Assembly: GCA_905372835.1 (NCBI GenBank)
Contig: CAJPQK010000001.1
Location: 186,001 to 250,000, forward strand
DNA length: 64,000 nucleotides
Source of the DNA: Candidatus Saccharimonadota bacterium
Lineage (GTDB): Bacteria; Patescibacteriota; Saccharimonadia; Saccharimonadales; Saccharimonadaceae
Direction of reading: 5' to 3'
Shown here: in pieces, positions 7,507 through 17,557 of the stretch
Layout: each line of letters begins with the position of its first letter
Numbering within the stretch: position 1 is the first letter of the stretch
Notes under the pieces: generated by a model
What the model saw: only the letters and a program-made list of their open reading frames with translations
Databases searched by the model: none
What the model was told of the DNA's origin: nothing
Position numbers and translations under genes: made by a program

Positions 7507-9645
7507 TCAGTGGAACGTCACCCGGTCATTAGCGACGCTGACAGTCACCGTCATGCCATCATGAATTCGCCCGTCGATGAGCTCTAGCGCCAGCGGGTCA
7601 AGCACTCGCTTTTGTACCAAGCGCTTCAGCGGCCGAGCGCCAAAGGCTGGGTCATAGCCATCTCGGGCCAACATGTCGCGGACGCTATCGTCAAAATCCA
7701 GGGTGATGTCGCGGCTGTCTTTGACCTGGCGGGCGACGCGTTTCAGTTGGACATCGACAATTGCCCGCATGGCCTCTGGTCGAATGCGGTCGAAGATAAC
7801 AATGTCATCGATGCGGTTAAGAAATTCCGGACGGAAGTGCTGCCTGAGCACCTCAAGCATCTGATTATCTAGTGCCGATAAATCGTCGCCAGAAAAGTCC
7901 ATGATTGCCTGTGAGCCGACATTGCTGGTCATGATGATGACCGTGTTAGAAAAATCGACTGTTCGCCCCTGGCCATCGGTTAGGCGGCCGTCGTCGAGCA
8001 CTTGCAAAAGTACATTGAAGACGTCGGGGTGAGCCTTCTCGATTTCGTCAAATAGTACCACGCTATAGGGGCGGCGGCGGACCGCTTCGGTGAGTTGCCC
8101 ACCTTGGTCGTAACCGACATAGCCCGGCGGCGAACCGATCAAGCGGGCTACGGCGTGTCGCTCCATATATTCGCTCATATCGATACGAATCATGGCGTGC
8201 TCGTCATCAAATAATTCACGGCACAGGCTGCGGGCCACCTCTGTTTTGCCCACGCCTGTAGGGCCGAGGAAGAGGAAGGAGCCGATTGGTCGGTTGGTGT
8301 CGCCGAGGCCAGCGCGCGAGCGGCGAATGGCGCTGGCGACTGCGGCGATGGCTTTGTCTTGACCAATCACTTGGGTGCTAATATGCTCCTCCAATTTGGC
8401 TAGTTTGCTGGATTCAGTCTCAATCAGCCGCTCCACGGGAATGCCCGTCCAGCGTGCTACTACGCTGGCGATATCGTCAGGGGTAACTTCTTCACGCAGC
8501 AGACGGTCGGCCGGCGGAATGGCGGCCAGTTCTTGGCGGGCGGCAGCCAGCTTTTTCTCCAGCTCTGGCAGGTCGCCGTATTTGATGCGGCTGGCGGTGG
8601 CCAGATCGGCGTCGCGCTCAGCAATTTCCAGTTGCGAGCGCAGACTGTCCATTTTTTCAGTAGCAGTATTGACGGTCTGGAGAATATCCTTTTCGTGCTG
8701 CCATTTATTGTCAATCACCTCGGCCTGAGCCCGAAGGTCGGCGATTTGTTGCTTAATTTCCTCTGTGCGGGCCTTGGCGTGGTCGGATTTGTCTTTTTTC
8801 AGCGCCGCTTCTTCAATCTCCAGCTGCAAGCGGCGGTTATTCAGCCGGTCCAGGGCAATTGGCACGCTCTCCAGCTGCATCTTCAGAGCGCTGGTAGCTT
8901 CATCCAGGAGGTCAACGGCCTTGTCAGGTAAAAAGCGGTCGGGCAGGTAGCGAGTGGACAGCCGCGCCGCCGCCACGATGGCATCGTCAGAGATTTTAAC
9001 GCCGTGATGCACCTCGTATTTTTCTTTCAAGCCGCGCAAAATCGCCACGGTGTCGTCAAAACTTGGCTCGCCGACATAGACCGGCTGGAAGCGCCGCTCT
9101 AGGGCCGCGTCTTTTTCGACATGTTGGCGATACTCCGCCAAGGTTGTCGCGCCGATCATGTGTAATTTACCGCGCGCCAGGGCGGGCTTGAGCATATTGC
9201 CGGCATCCATACTGCCTTCGGTTTTGCCGGCACCGACCATGGTGTGAATTTCATCAACGAACAAAATAATTTCGCCGGCGGCTTCTTCAACTTCTTTCAA
9301 AATTGCTTTCAGGCGCTCTTCGAATTGGCCGCGAAAGCTCGCGCCGGCCAGCAAGCTGGAAATTTCCAAGGAGATCAGCCGCTTGTCTTTCAGCGACGCC
9401 GGTACGTCGCCCTTGACGATGCGCTGCGCCAGGGCCTCGACGATGGCGGTTTTACCAACGCCCGGCTCGCCGATCAGCACCGGGTTATTTTTAGTGCGCC
9501 GGCTGAGGATTTGCATGGTACGGCGAATTTCCTCATCCCGGCCGATGACCGGGTCGAGCTTGCCCTCACGTGCCAGTGCTGTGATGTCCGTCCCAAACTG
9601 CTCGAGTGGCTTGGTGGTTTCTTCTTGGTTCATGGTTGGTGGCAT
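7507..9645 (-). CDS. clpB: ClpB-type disaggregase lacking the N-terminal domain
   Basis: A 712-residue AAA+ chaperone that would thread aggregated proteins with ATP. The first ATPase domain has GEPGVGKT and ILFVDEIH. A long coiled-coil middle domain (about residues 240-350) marks it as ClpB rather than ClpA or ClpC. The second ATPase domain has GPTGVGKTE and [13 protein letters not shown]. The usual double Clp_N repeat (about 150 residues) is absent. Start ATG 9645 is set by AAGGAGG 5 nt upstream, so the truncation is not a start-calling artefact. A similar short form arises from internal initiation in other bacteria; here it is the only form encoded. Confidence 0.93.
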   Translation of the reverse strand: MPPTMNQEETTKPLEQFGTDITALAREGKLDPVIGRDEEIRRTMQILSRRTKNNPVLIGEPGVGKTAIVEALAQRIVKGDVPASLKDKRLISLEISSLLAGASFRGQFEERLKAILKEVEEAAGEIILFVDEIHTMVGAGKTEGSMDAGNMLKPALARGKLHMIGATTLAEYRQHVEKDAALERRFQPVYVGEPSFDDTVAILRGLKEKYEVHHGVKISDDAIVAAARLSTRYLPDRFLPDKAVDLLDEATSALKMQLESVPIALDRLNNRRLQLEIEEAALKKDKSDHAKARTEEIKQQIADLRAQAEVIDNKWQHEKDILQTVNTATEKMDSLRSQLEIAERDADLATASRIKYGDLPELEKKLAAARQELAAIPPADRLLREEVTPDDIASVVARWTGIPVERLIETESSKLAKLEEHISTQVIGQDKAIAAVASAIRRSRAGLGDTNRPIGSFLFLGPTGVGKTEVARSLCRELFDDEHAMIRIDMSEYMERHAVARLIGSPPGYVGYDQGGQLTEAVRRRPYSVVLFDEIEKAHPDVFNVLLQVLDDGRLTDGQGRTVDFSNTVIIMTSNVGSQAIMDFSGDDLSALDNQMLEVLRQHFRPEFLNRIDDIVIFDRIRPEAMRAIVDVQLKRVARQVKDSRDITLDFDDSVRDMLARDGYDPAFGARPLKRLVQKRVLDPLALELIDGRIHDGMTVTVSVANDRVTFH

Positions 9646-9718
9646 GTGGTCCTCCTTTTTCTTTGGGCTGAGCCCCGTATTATTACGTTGCGGCAAGAGG
9701 CAGAATGAGGTGCTATAC

Positions 9719-11239
9719 TTACGAACTGCTTAAGATTTTTCGTTCGTAGTAGGTTGAGCGTTTGGTGAGCTCGGCGTTAAGCTGATCGATACCACCAAAT
9801 TGTTCAACCAGTGTCTGTCGACTTGAGAATAAATTGGTACCCAGCCCCATGCGGTCACCATCTACTGTCACGCCCAGTGCTGCCAAGGTTGATGGGTACA
9901 TGTCAAAGGTAGCAAATTGGCGGTTGGTGGTGCGAGTTGGCTGAACGGCAGGGTTGATGAAGGTGTTATAGACGGTTCGTTGGTAGGGAGCGCCGGCAAT
10001 TTTCTCTTCATAATATGGCGTCTGCATGCCGAGGTGATCACCACTGATGATGATAGTAGTGTTGGCGTAAAATGGTTGTTGTTTAGCCCATTCGACGAAA
10101 GACGCGATTTGTTTGGAAGCGCAAGCATGCACATTGTCATATTTTGCTTCAAATTGTTGTTTGCAGGTGTCGTTGTCCAGCCAGCCGTCAGTGAAGTGGG
10201 TATCAACGGTCAGCATTTGCAGGTTGAATGGCTTGTCTAATTTGCTGAGGCGAGTGGCTTCATCGCGGGCGAATTGGAAGAGCTTTTTGTCTTCATAGCC
10301 CCACCATACTTTATAATCCTGGGGAATTAAACCGTGCTTTTGAGCGTAGGTAAAGTCGATGATATGGTAATCGCCGTGTTGCTCCAGTAGCTTATCGCGT
10401 CCACCAAAGGTTTTGTCTGAACCCATGAGGAACGATTGATTATAGTCAGCTTTTTCGAGCACTTGCCCGAGGGTATAAGCGCCTGGTAAAAATTTATTGA
10501 AATCACCCATGCCGTTGCGGTCGCGACCGCCGAACACGCCACCGTCTTTGAGTGGCACGCCAGCGGACTGAGCGGTCATGCCGGCGACTGTCCAGGTGGT
10601 GCCGTGGGCAGGTAGGGCGCCACCAAGGCCTGAGGATTTGTGTGAAAATGAAGTGTTGGTCAGTGCCAATTTCTCCAGCTCTGGAATGACTGATTTGTCG
10701 CTCATGCCGCCGTTGGCTTTGGAAGCCGGTGTATTTTCCAGCGACTCGACGTAGATGTAAATCAAGTTACGTTTGGTGCCAGGAAACGTCAATTTAACGC
10801 CGCGCGGATCGACATAGTGCTTGTCGTAGATTTTGGAGGATTGAGTAAGAGCGCTGACATAGGCTGGGATGCTAAAGCTTTGCGCTAGGAGTGTCAGGCT
10901 GACAACAAAAATACCACTTGCATAATAGGTTTGGTGACGCAAACGAAATGGCATTGTTTTCCAGCGCAGTTTGAGGAGCATAGGGAGTAGCAAGATGATA
11001 AATAATCCAATAGCATATGGCACATTGCTCCAAACTGCTGAAACTAAACTACTGGATTGTCCGCCCGCCAGTCCGTTGTTAAAATAGAACAAAATTTCAT
11101 CAATTTTGGCGTCGCGAAATTGCACGGTTTTGTACTGACTGGCGACAATGAAGATTGCACTGAGAGCTAACATCAAGACAATACTGATTCGAATCAAAGT
11201 GCGAAAATTGCAGAAACGGCTGAGGATTTTTTTGCTCAT
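9719..11239 (-). CDS. Membrane sulfatase-fold phosphoglycerol transferase-like protein (OpgB/LtaS type)
   Basis: A 506-residue protein with three N-terminal membrane segments (about 13-33, 65-85, 100-122). A large outside alkaline-phosphatase/sulfatase domain follows. Motifs include [10 protein letters not shown] (metal-binding Glu), [18 protein letters not shown], which matches the catalytic-Thr region of OpgB-type phosphoglycerol transferases, and [11 protein letters not shown]. Such enzymes move glycerol phosphate onto glycans or build lipoteichoic acid. The substrate here is unknown. TATAAT (11253-11248) ends 8 nt before ATG 11239, so the mRNA is probably leaderless. Confidence 0.85.
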   Translation of the reverse strand: MSKKILSRFCNFRTLIRISIVLMLALSAIFIVASQYKTVQFRDAKIDEILFYFNNGLAGGQSSSLVSAVWSNVPYAIGLFIILLLPMLLKLRWKTMPFRLRHQTYYASGIFVVSLTLLAQSFSIPAYVSALTQSSKIYDKHYVDPRGVKLTFPGTKRNLIYIYVESLENTPASKANGGMSDKSVIPELEKLALTNTSFSHKSSGLGGALPAHGTTWTVAGMTAQSAGVPLKDGGVFGGRDRNGMGDFNKFLPGAYTLGQVLEKADYNQSFLMGSDKTFGGRDKLLEQHGDYHIIDFTYAQKHGLIPQDYKVWWGYEDKKLFQFARDEATRLSKLDKPFNLQMLTVDTHFTDGWLDNDTCKQQFEAKYDNVHACASKQIASFVEWAKQQPFYANTTIIISGDHLGMQTPYYEEKIAGAPYQRTVYNTFINPAVQPTRTTNRQFATFDMYPSTLAALGVTVDGDRMGLGTNLFSSRQTLVEQFGGIDQLNAELTKRSTYYERKILSSS

Positions 11240-11324
11240 ACTATCTAATTATACCACTATACGTGAGGAACAATGCTGAGCTTAGGGCTTATCATTTTGT
11301 AATAAAGCGCGTATACTAATAAGC

Positions 11325-12149
11325 ATGAACGGAACGAAAACGCGACGTCACGGCTTTGGAGTGAGTTGGTGGATCGGTCTTGGACTGTTTGTGGCGTTGA
11401 TTGGCTTTATGGCGTTTGACATTTTGCAGCGCGAAGGTGGATTTGGTAAGAGTGATGATGTGTTGGTGATGGGTACTAATGCTGGATTTAAGCCATTTGA
11501 GTACAAACAAGGCAATGAAATTGTTGGCTTTGATGTTGACTTGGCAAAGGAAATTGCCCGCAGCATGAATAAAGAATTGAGGATTGAAGACATGTCGTTT
11601 GACGGATTGCTACCAGCGCTGGAATCAGGGCAAATTGACATGGCGGTAGCTGGCATGTCGGTGACGCCGGAGCGCGCCAAAAACGCGCTATTTTCCGAGC
11701 CGTATTATTCTGCGTCGCAGCGGATCATTGTCAAAAAGGGTAGTCCAATTCGGAATCGACATCAACTGACGGGTAAGAAAATTGGCGTACAGCTGGGCAC
11801 GACAGGTGATACGCTGGCTGGAAAAATTACTGGTGCCAAAGTGTCACAATTCCCAACCGCACCGAGTGTACTGACCGAGCTCAATGCCGGTGGTGTTGAG
11901 GCGGTTATTTTGGATGATGCGCCGGCAGCTCAATACACGGCTGGCTTTCCAGACCTGGAAATTTTGCCCGGTGAGTTGTCGAGTGAGCACTATGCGATTG
12001 CTATCAAAAATAACAACCATGATTTGCTGGAAAAAATTAACCGAGTGTTGGCGGAGATGAAAAAGGACGGTCGGTACGACAATCTCATCCGCAAACATTT
12101 TGGGCCGAGGGCTCTTGAATTAATGAAGAAAAAGGAGCTTGAATCGTGA
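11325..12149 (+). CDS. Polar amino-acid ABC transporter substrate-binding protein
   Basis: A 274-residue periplasmic-binding-fold protein (SBP family 3). A basic start and one hydrophobic segment (about 14-34, WWIGLGLFVALIGFMAFDI) anchor it; there is no lipobox Cys. The binding domain has GFKPFEYKQGNEIVGFDVDL, SFDGLLPALESGQIDMAVAGMS and the hinge KIGVQLGTTGDT. The ligand is probably a polar amino acid such as arginine or glutamine, given the family and the arginine pathway at 27-32 kb; that is inference. TATACT (11312-11317) ends 7 nt before ATG. The stop overlaps the permease GTG start by 4 nt. Confidence 0.92.
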   Translation: MNGTKTRRHGFGVSWWIGLGLFVALIGFMAFDILQREGGFGKSDDVLVMGTNAGFKPFEYKQGNEIVGFDVDLAKEIARSMNKELRIEDMSFDGLLPALESGQIDMAVAGMSVTPERAKNALFSEPYYSASQRIIVKKGSPIRNRHQLTGKKIGVQLGTTGDTLAGKITGAKVSQFPTAPSVLTELNAGGVEAVILDDAPAAQYTAGFPDLEILPGELSSEHYAIAIKNNNHDLLEKINRVLAEMKKDGRYDNLIRKHFGPRALELMKKKELES

Positions 12150-12862
12150 ATTTTCTGGAAGTGATCTTTGGCGACGGTCGATGGTTGTATCTGTGGCACG
12201 GTCTGGAAGTAACCTTGGTATTGACTGTTCTGTCATTACTGCTCGGTACGGTCATCGGTGTTATCATCGCTCTTTTGCGAACCTCTGACGTACGGCCATT
12301 TAAACGATTGGGTCGCTATGCATGGGCCGGGGGACTGAGTCGTTGGAATCCGCTGGCGTGGATTGGGAAAGTATATGTCGACATCATTCGGGGTACGCCG
12401 CTGCTGGTCCAGTTGTTGATTATGTACTACGTCGTCTTTGGTTCGTATCAGTTTATGCCGAAGATCTTTGTGGCAGCGATTGCCTTTGGTATCAATAGTG
12501 GCGCGTACATTGGCGAGATTATTCGCGGCGGTATCGAAAGTGTCGACAAGGGACAGATGGAAGCAGCTCGTTCACTGGGATTCAGCCGCTGGCAGGCCAT
12601 GCGTCTGGTGATTTTGCCACAAGCGCTCAAAAATTCGTTGCCGGCGCTGATTAGCGAATTCATCGCCCTGCTGAAGGAGACCTCAGTGGTTGGCTGGATT
12701 GGGCTGAATGACATCATGCGCGGCGCTGATAATATTCGGTTTCAAACTGCCACGGCGTTTCAGTCATTGTTTGCCGCAGCGGTGATGTACTTGGCGTTGA
12801 CCGCGATATTTACCCGCGTGATGACCCGAGTAGAGAGGAGATTGAAAGATGGCAGTGAATAA
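12146..12862 (+). CDS. Polar amino-acid ABC transporter permease
   Basis: A 238-residue inner-membrane subunit of the HisM/GlnP family with about five membrane helices. The ATPase-contact (EAA) loop is AARSLGFSRWQAMRLVILPQA. The early motif RGTPLLVQL is typical of polar amino-acid permeases. The start is GTG 12146, overlapping the preceding TGA, with AAGGAG upstream. Between the first two helices it has an extra charged stretch (about residues 48-70). It forms a homodimeric channel with the adjacent ATPase and binding protein. Confidence 0.93.
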   Translation: MNFLEVIFGDGRWLYLWHGLEVTLVLTVLSLLLGTVIGVIIALLRTSDVRPFKRLGRYAWAGGLSRWNPLAWIGKVYVDIIRGTPLLVQLLIMYYVVFGSYQFMPKIFVAAIAFGINSGAYIGEIIRGGIESVDKGQMEAARSLGFSRWQAMRLVILPQALKNSLPALISEFIALLKETSVVGWIGLNDIMRGADNIRFQTATAFQSLFAAAVMYLALTAIFTRVMTRVERRLKDGSE

Positions 12863-13628
12863 GGTGAAGGAAGTGGCGCAGTCAAGCACTGAGTGCCCAG
12901 CAATCATCACGGTGGCTAACCTCAAAAAACAGTTTGGCAGCAATCGTGTGCTCAGGGATATTGATGTTGAAATTCATGAAGGTGAAGTGGTTGTGGTTGT
13001 TGGTTCAAGTGGCTCTGGTAAATCAACCTTTTTGCGCTGCTTGAACTTGCTAGAGACGCCGACGGGCGGGCGCATTGTCATCGATGGTGTGGAAACGACA
13101 GCGCCAAAAGTCGACCTGAACGCCCTGCGCCAAAAAGTTGGCATGGTGTTTCAATCGTTCAATCTGTTCCCGAACTTGAGCGTGCTGGATAATATCAAAC
13201 TAGCACCGCGGAAATTACGCAAATTGTCTGACCGGGCGGTGACTCGCTTGGCGAAGAAATTGCTCGCAGACGTGGGATTGGCGGACAAAGCCGGGGCCTT
13301 TCCTTCGCAGCTCTCGGGCGGGCAAAAGCAGCGCGTCGCCATCGCCAGAGCCTTAGCCATGGAGCCGGATATTATGTTGTTTGATGAGCCAACTTCGGCG
13401 CTTGATCCAGAGATGATTGGCGAGGTGCTGGATGTGATTCGTGAGGTTGCCGCCAAAGGCATGACCATGGTTATCGTCACGCACGAAATGAAATTTGCGC
13501 GCGAAGTGGCTACGCGGATGATTTTCTTGGACAAGGGCGAGATCATCGAAAATGGTCCGCCAGAGCAGGTGATGGATCATCCGGTGACCGAGCGGGCGCG
13601 GAAGTTTTTTGGCATCAAGGATAACTAA
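12849..13628 (+). CDS. Polar amino-acid ABC transporter ATP-binding protein
   Basis: A 259-residue ATPase of the GlnQ/HisP family. Walker A is GSSGSGKST, the Q-loop is FQSFNLFPNLSVLDN, the signature is LSGGQKQRVAIARAL, Walker B is IMLFDEPTSALDPE and the switch is VTHEM. It starts inside the permease gene (14-nt overlap) with GAGAGGAG upstream. It energises uptake with the two preceding subunits. The thioredoxin gene begins 12 nt later, so the operon has at least four genes. Confidence 0.94.
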   Translation: MAVNKVKEVAQSSTECPAIITVANLKKQFGSNRVLRDIDVEIHEGEVVVVVGSSGSGKSTFLRCLNLLETPTGGRIVIDGVETTAPKVDLNALRQKVGMVFQSFNLFPNLSVLDNIKLAPRKLRKLSDRAVTRLAKKLLADVGLADKAGAFPSQLSGGQKQRVAIARALAMEPDIMLFDEPTSALDPEMIGEVLDVIREVAAKGMTMVIVTHEMKFAREVATRMIFLDKGEIIENGPPEQVMDHPVTERARKFFGIKDN

Positions 13629-13640
13629 CAGGAGGTCCAG

Positions 13641-14252
13641 ATGAAACATGCGAAAACAGCCAGGCACCATAACCAATGCATGCTTCTTGTCGCGGTAATT
13701 GTTGGTATCATTGCCATCGTCATATGCGGCTGGTATATGTGGTCGCGCCCGCAGACACCTCCGTCACCACAGCCATCAGACGCTGCTCGCTTTAAGGCTG
13801 CGTATTCTCGCGTGGCGAATGACAATCGCTTCGTCTTTACTTCGCCCGGCAAGGTTTTGGAGAAATTTGAGTCAGGCAGCGGCTTGATTTTCCTCGGTTT
13901 TCAGCAGTGTCCGTGGTGTCAGCAGCTGGCACCACTAGTTGACGACGCCGCCAAGGCCGAAGGGTTAGACAAGATTTACTATCTGGACATTCGCCATGCC
14001 CGCGAAACCAATGACGATACCTACAAAAAATTAGTCGAGAAACTAAAACCACATCTTCGCACTGATGAGAACGGCCAACCGCGAGTCTATGTTCCTGATG
14101 TGACGGTACTAAAGGGCGGTCACATTGTCGGTCATTTCCTCCAAGAAACCACCGCTGATGGTGAAAAGGTGACAGCTGATACGTACTGGACACGTGAGCG
14201 CCGCGCCCGAGCGGTTGAGCAGCTGAGGAAAATGATTCGGGCTATGCGCTAA
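13641..14252 (+). CDS. Membrane-anchored thioredoxin-like protein (CPWC)
   Basis: A 203-residue protein with an N-terminal anchor (about 14-34), a Pro-rich linker and a thioredoxin-fold domain. The active site is C90-P-W-C93 in FLGFQQCPWCQQL, and the cis-Pro loop is YVPDVTVLKGG. It resembles bacteriocin-accessory or TrxA-like anchored thioredoxins. AGGAGG lies 6 nt before ATG 13641, and the gene is joined to the amino-acid importer operon. A redox role toward surface proteins is likely; a specific partner is not visible. Confidence 0.82.
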   Translation: MKHAKTARHHNQCMLLVAVIVGIIAIVICGWYMWSRPQTPPSPQPSDAARFKAAYSRVANDNRFVFTSPGKVLEKFESGSGLIFLGFQQCPWCQQLAPLVDDAAKAEGLDKIYYLDIRHARETNDDTYKKLVEKLKPHLRTDENGQPRVYVPDVTVLKGGHIVGHFLQETTADGEKVTADTYWTRERRARAVEQLRKMIRAMR

Positions 14253-14279
14253 ACATAAGCTATATGATATAGTAACAAC

Positions 14280-15068
14280 ATGAAACAAACTAACCAATTA
14301 TCACAAATCCGCCAATTTTTGTTATATATATCCATCAGCCTTTTCTCAGTCTGTGCTCTCATGGGAATCATGACTGCCCTGTCTGGTCCAGTAGACTGGC
14401 GTATCTTGACAACTACCTTGTTTACGGCAGTCGCCTCACTGTTTGCTATGGGAGGGGTTGCCCGCCTGGAGGATGACCAGCGTTTGATCAAAACACTGTC
14501 GTCCTTGTCATTGGTTATTAATGCTCTGTGGTTGTTGGGCGCGTTGATATTAGTGTGGGAATTATTACCTTCTTTAGGTATTTGTAATACGAGCGCCAGC
14601 TACGAGTTTCCTGAAGGGTATGATTATATGCTTTGCGGTCGGCTCAAAGAAACATTGCTTAAGCTGACAATCACCGCGTTTATCATCACATCACTAACTA
14701 CATTGACTGCCAAGTTTCTTTCCTTCAAACGTAATAATTCGATCATTTCAGGGTTGGTGACGTTAACTATTAGTAGCGCTAGTTTGCTGAGCTTGGTGGG
14801 CTTGAGTATTTTGTGGCAAAAACATGGCGGTGATGTTTTAACCGCTAACTGGCAATTATTGACCATCTTTGGTATCTTAACGGTGTTTGGGTTAGTGGTG
14901 ACGCCTGTGTTGATGCGGGCGCAGGCTTATAAACAAAAGGCACGGTCGGCTATGTCTGACGAGGAGCGTCGACGACTACGACAGGAGATCGAGCAGGAAG
15001 TTCGTGCAGAACTTGCCGCCGAACAACAGTCAGATAAGCCTGAGGATAGCAAGGGCGGAGCGGAGTAG
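14280..15068 (+). CDS. Six-helix membrane protein with charged C-terminal tail
   Basis: A 262-residue protein with six predicted membrane segments (about 9-30, 36-55, 70-92, 120-143, 152-172, 183-205). A charged helical tail follows (SDEERRRLRQEIEQEVRAEL). I do not recognise the family. An extended -10, TGA-TATAGT (TATAGT 14268-14273), ends 6 nt before ATG 14280, predicting a leaderless mRNA separate from the importer operon. Its stop abuts the convergent Nudix gene with no gap. Confidence 0.7.
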   Translation: MKQTNQLSQIRQFLLYISISLFSVCALMGIMTALSGPVDWRILTTTLFTAVASLFAMGGVARLEDDQRLIKTLSSLSLVINALWLLGALILVWELLPSLGICNTSASYEFPEGYDYMLCGRLKETLLKLTITAFIITSLTTLTAKFLSFKRNNSIISGLVTLTISSASLLSLVGLSILWQKHGGDVLTANWQLLTIFGILTVFGLVVTPVLMRAQAYKQKARSAMSDEERRRLRQEIEQEVRAELAAEQQSDKPEDSKGGAE

Positions 15069-15536
15069 TTATAGCTCGCTGATGATCTGAACGTCAGTTG
15101 ACTTGTTAATGAGCCAATCCAGATCAACCTTTGTCAGATAGCTTGGTAAAATTCGCGTGGTTTTTGGATCGACAAAGCCGCACTCTGCTACTTCCTCGAC
15201 ACCGTGTGATGTTTGCTCCAGGTCGATGTGCTGGTAATCTTGCCAGTTGGTGATGAGGAAGAAAAATTCCAATTGCTCGTTTGGACCATGTGCTGATTGT
15301 TCACCCGATTCGGCGAATTGTTGTATAAATAACAACCTACCGATCTCTGGCTTAACGCCCGTTTCTTCAATCATCTCTCGGCGTAAACCATCCAGCAAAC
15401 TTTCACCACGTTTCAAACCGCCGCCTGGCGTACACCAAAAATTCCGCCCTTTGCCGTCGTTAGCGGTCAATTGTTGGCAAAAAATCTCGCCTTGATCACT
15501 TACGATAATTCCACGTACATTAACTCGTCGCTGCAT
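15069..15536 (-). CDS. Nudix hydrolase
   Basis: A 155-residue Nudix protein. The Nudix box is complete in GGGLKRGESLLDGLRREM followed by IEETG, with the catalytic REXXEE arrangement. Such enzymes hydrolyse nucleoside diphosphates linked to another group; the substrate cannot be told from sequence. AAAGGAGG lies 5 nt before ATG 15536. It lies 68 nt downstream of tRNA-Pro on the same strand and may be cotranscribed with it. Confidence 0.88.
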   Translation of the reverse strand: MQRRVNVRGIIVSDQGEIFCQQLTANDGKGRNFWCTPGGGLKRGESLLDGLRREMIEETGVKPEIGRLLFIQQFAESGEQSAHGPNEQLEFFFLITNWQDYQHIDLEQTSHGVEEVAECGFVDPKTTRILPSYLTKVDLDWLINKSTDVQIISEL

Positions 15537-15604
15537 ATAACCTCCTTTGCTTTTGTGATTGCCAGAGGTTCTCGTATGTGAACATGCGCTTCAAATAATT
15601 CCCA

Positions 15605-15681
15605 TGGTCGGGGTGACTGGATTTGAACCAGCGACCTCACCGTCCCGAACGGTGCGCGCTACCAAGCTGCGCCACACCCCG
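15605..15681 (-). tRNA. tRNA-Pro (CGG)
   Basis: A complete cloverleaf of 77 nt that includes the encoded CCA. The acceptor stem CGGGGTG pairs with CACCCCG, the discriminator is A, and the anticodon loop is TTCGGGA (anticodon CGG). The T arm contains GGTTCAAATCC. A -10-like TATACT (15698-15693) lies 11 nt upstream of the tRNA 5' end. Confidence 0.95.
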
Positions 15682-15793
15682 ACGCTAAAAACAGTATACG
15701 TCCAGCAGATACTTTTGTCCAATGAGGCTCTGCGACGGATGCCGCATATTATGGTAAAATAGAGACTGGATTTGAGGTACTAAAAGAACAATT

Positions 15794-17557
15794 ATGAAGC
15801 ATATTTTACGGATTTTTAGCGGCTACTGGCTGATGTTTATCATCTTAGTCGGCTTTACCTACGCCATGGTGATGGCGAATTTGTGGCTGCCTGATAAGAT
15901 GTCGGAAATTGTCAATAACGGCATCATTAAGCAAGACATGCCGGCGATTTGGCACAACGGACTAGCGATGATTGTGGTGACGGCGGCGGGCGGATTGTGT
16001 TCGATCGTCATCGGATTTTTGGCGGCTCGAATTGCCACCGGTATGGCGCAGAAACTGCGGACAGAACTGTTTGAGCGAGTCGAAAGTTTCGCGCTGGCGG
16101 ATTTCAATAAATTTTCTACCGCCTCGCTAATTACCCGATCGACCAATGATATTCAGCAAATTCAAATGACGTCAATTCTGCTGCTGCGTCTGGCGTTGAT
16201 GGCGCCGATCATGGCAATTGGCGGTTTGCAAAAAGCCATTCATAACGCGCCAAATTTGAGCTGGATCATTGCGCTGGCGGTGTCGGTACTGCTGGTGGTC
16301 ATTGCCGTGCTGTTCGTGATTGCCGTGCCGCGGTTTAAGAAATTGCAAACGCTGGTGGACAAGCTCAATTTGGTGACGCGTGAAAACCTGGTCGGCTTAA
16401 AAGTTATTCGCGCCTTTCATAATGAGAAGATTGAGCAGAAAAAGTTCCAGCAAGCCAATACCGAGCTGAATAAAATGGGTCTATTTCTAAATCGGCTGAT
16501 GATGCTGCTTGACCCGATCATGACGCTGGTGATGAACTTTTCTAGCGTGGCAATTGTCTGGTTTGGTGCGCATTTGATCAGTAGCGGCAATCTACAAATT
16601 GGTAATATGATGGCGTTTTTGGAATACGCCATGCAGGTCATCATTTCGTTCCTGCTGCTGTCGATGGTGTTTATCATGGTGCCGCGGGCGGCCGTGTCGG
16701 TGAAGCGGGTGGACGAGGTGTTGGACACGCTGCCGTCAATCGTTGACCCGCAGTCGCCGCAGCAATTGCCAAATGACGCTACGGGTAAAATTGAATTTAA
16801 AGACGTCACTTTTACTTATCCAGACGCTGATCTGCCAGTGCTCTCTAACATCAATTTCACGGCCGAGCCGGGGCAAACCACAGCGTTCATCGGCAGCACT
16901 GGCTCGGGCAAATCGACGTTGATTAATTTGATCCCGCGTTTTTACGACGTTTCGGCGGGGCAGATTTTGCTGGACGGCGTGGATATTCGCCAGCTTAAAC
17001 TGGGAGATTTGTACGATCAAATCGGCTATGTGCCGCAAAAGGGCGTGCTGTTTAGCGGCACCATTGCCAGTAATATCAAGTACGGTAACGCCAAAGCCAG
17101 CCAAAAATTGGTCGAAAAATCCGCTAAAATCGCCCAAGCCACCGAGTTCATCAGCGAGCTAAAAAACGGTTACAAAAACGACATCGCTCAAGGCGGCAGT
17201 AATGTTTCCGGCGGCCAGCGGCAGCGTTTGTCGATTGCCCGGGCGATTGCTGTCGAGCCGAATGTCTACATTTTTGACGATTCGTTTTCGGCGCTGGATT
17301 TCAAAACTGACGCCAAATTGCGTTTGGCGCTCGCCAAAGAAACCAAACATAAAACTATGCTTATCGTCGGCCAGCGCATCAATACCATCATGAACGCTGA
17401 CAAAATCATCGTGCTGGACGAAGGCAGAATTGTCGGTCAAGGCACGCACCAGGAATTGATGAAAAATTGCCAAGTCTATCAAGAAATTGCTGCCTCCCAA
17501 CTCTCGGAAGACGACTTGCAGAAAATGTCGGCAACGACCGCGAAAGGAGCGGCGTAA
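15794..17557 (+). CDS. ABC exporter half-transporter with degenerate nucleotide site
   Basis: A 587-residue half-transporter of the MdlA/LmrC type with six membrane helices (about 1-300) and a C-terminal ATPase domain. Walker A is GSTGSGKST and the signature is NVSGGQRQR. Walker B, VYIFDDSFSALD, has Asp instead of the catalytic Glu, the usual mark of the impaired site in heterodimeric exporters. A -10 TAAAAT near 15753-15758 gives a short leader. Its TAA overlaps the ATG of the partner by one nucleotide. Substrates of such pairs are drugs, lipids or peptides. Confidence 0.92.
   Translation: MKHILRIFSGYWLMFIILVGFTYAMVMANLWLPDKMSEIVNNGIIKQDMPAIWHNGLAMIVVTAAGGLCSIVIGFLAARIATGMAQKLRTELFERVESFALADFNKFSTASLITRSTNDIQQIQMTSILLLRLALMAPIMAIGGLQKAIHNAPNLSWIIALAVSVLLVVIAVLFVIAVPRFKKLQTLVDKLNLVTRENLVGLKVIRAFHNEKIEQKKFQQANTELNKMGLFLNRLMMLLDPIMTLVMNFSSVAIVWFGAHLISSGNLQIGNMMAFLEYAMQVIISFLLLSMVFIMVPRAAVSVKRVDEVLDTLPSIVDPQSPQQLPNDATGKIEFKDVTFTYPDADLPVLSNINFTAEPGQTTAFIGSTGSGKSTLINLIPRFYDVSAGQILLDGVDIRQLKLGDLYDQIGYVPQKGVLFSGTIASNIKYGNAKASQKLVEKSAKIAQATEFISELKNGYKNDIAQGGSNVSGGQRQRLSIARAIAVEPNVYIFDDSFSALDFKTDAKLRLALAKETKHKTMLIVGQRINTIMNADKIIVLDEGRIVGQGTHQELMKNCQVYQEIAASQLSEDDLQKMSATTAKGAA

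Noticed and set aside
7391..7564. 57-codon plus-strand ORF (MKSVPVDGWDAF...) after the FtsX gene
   Set aside because: It contains the terminator and runs antisense into the 3' end of clpB; no promoter or Shine-Dalgarno.
15559..15762. Plus-strand ORF with GVTGFEPATSPSRTV
   Set aside because: This is the well-known spurious peptide made by reading a tRNA gene (tRNA-Pro) on the wrong strand.
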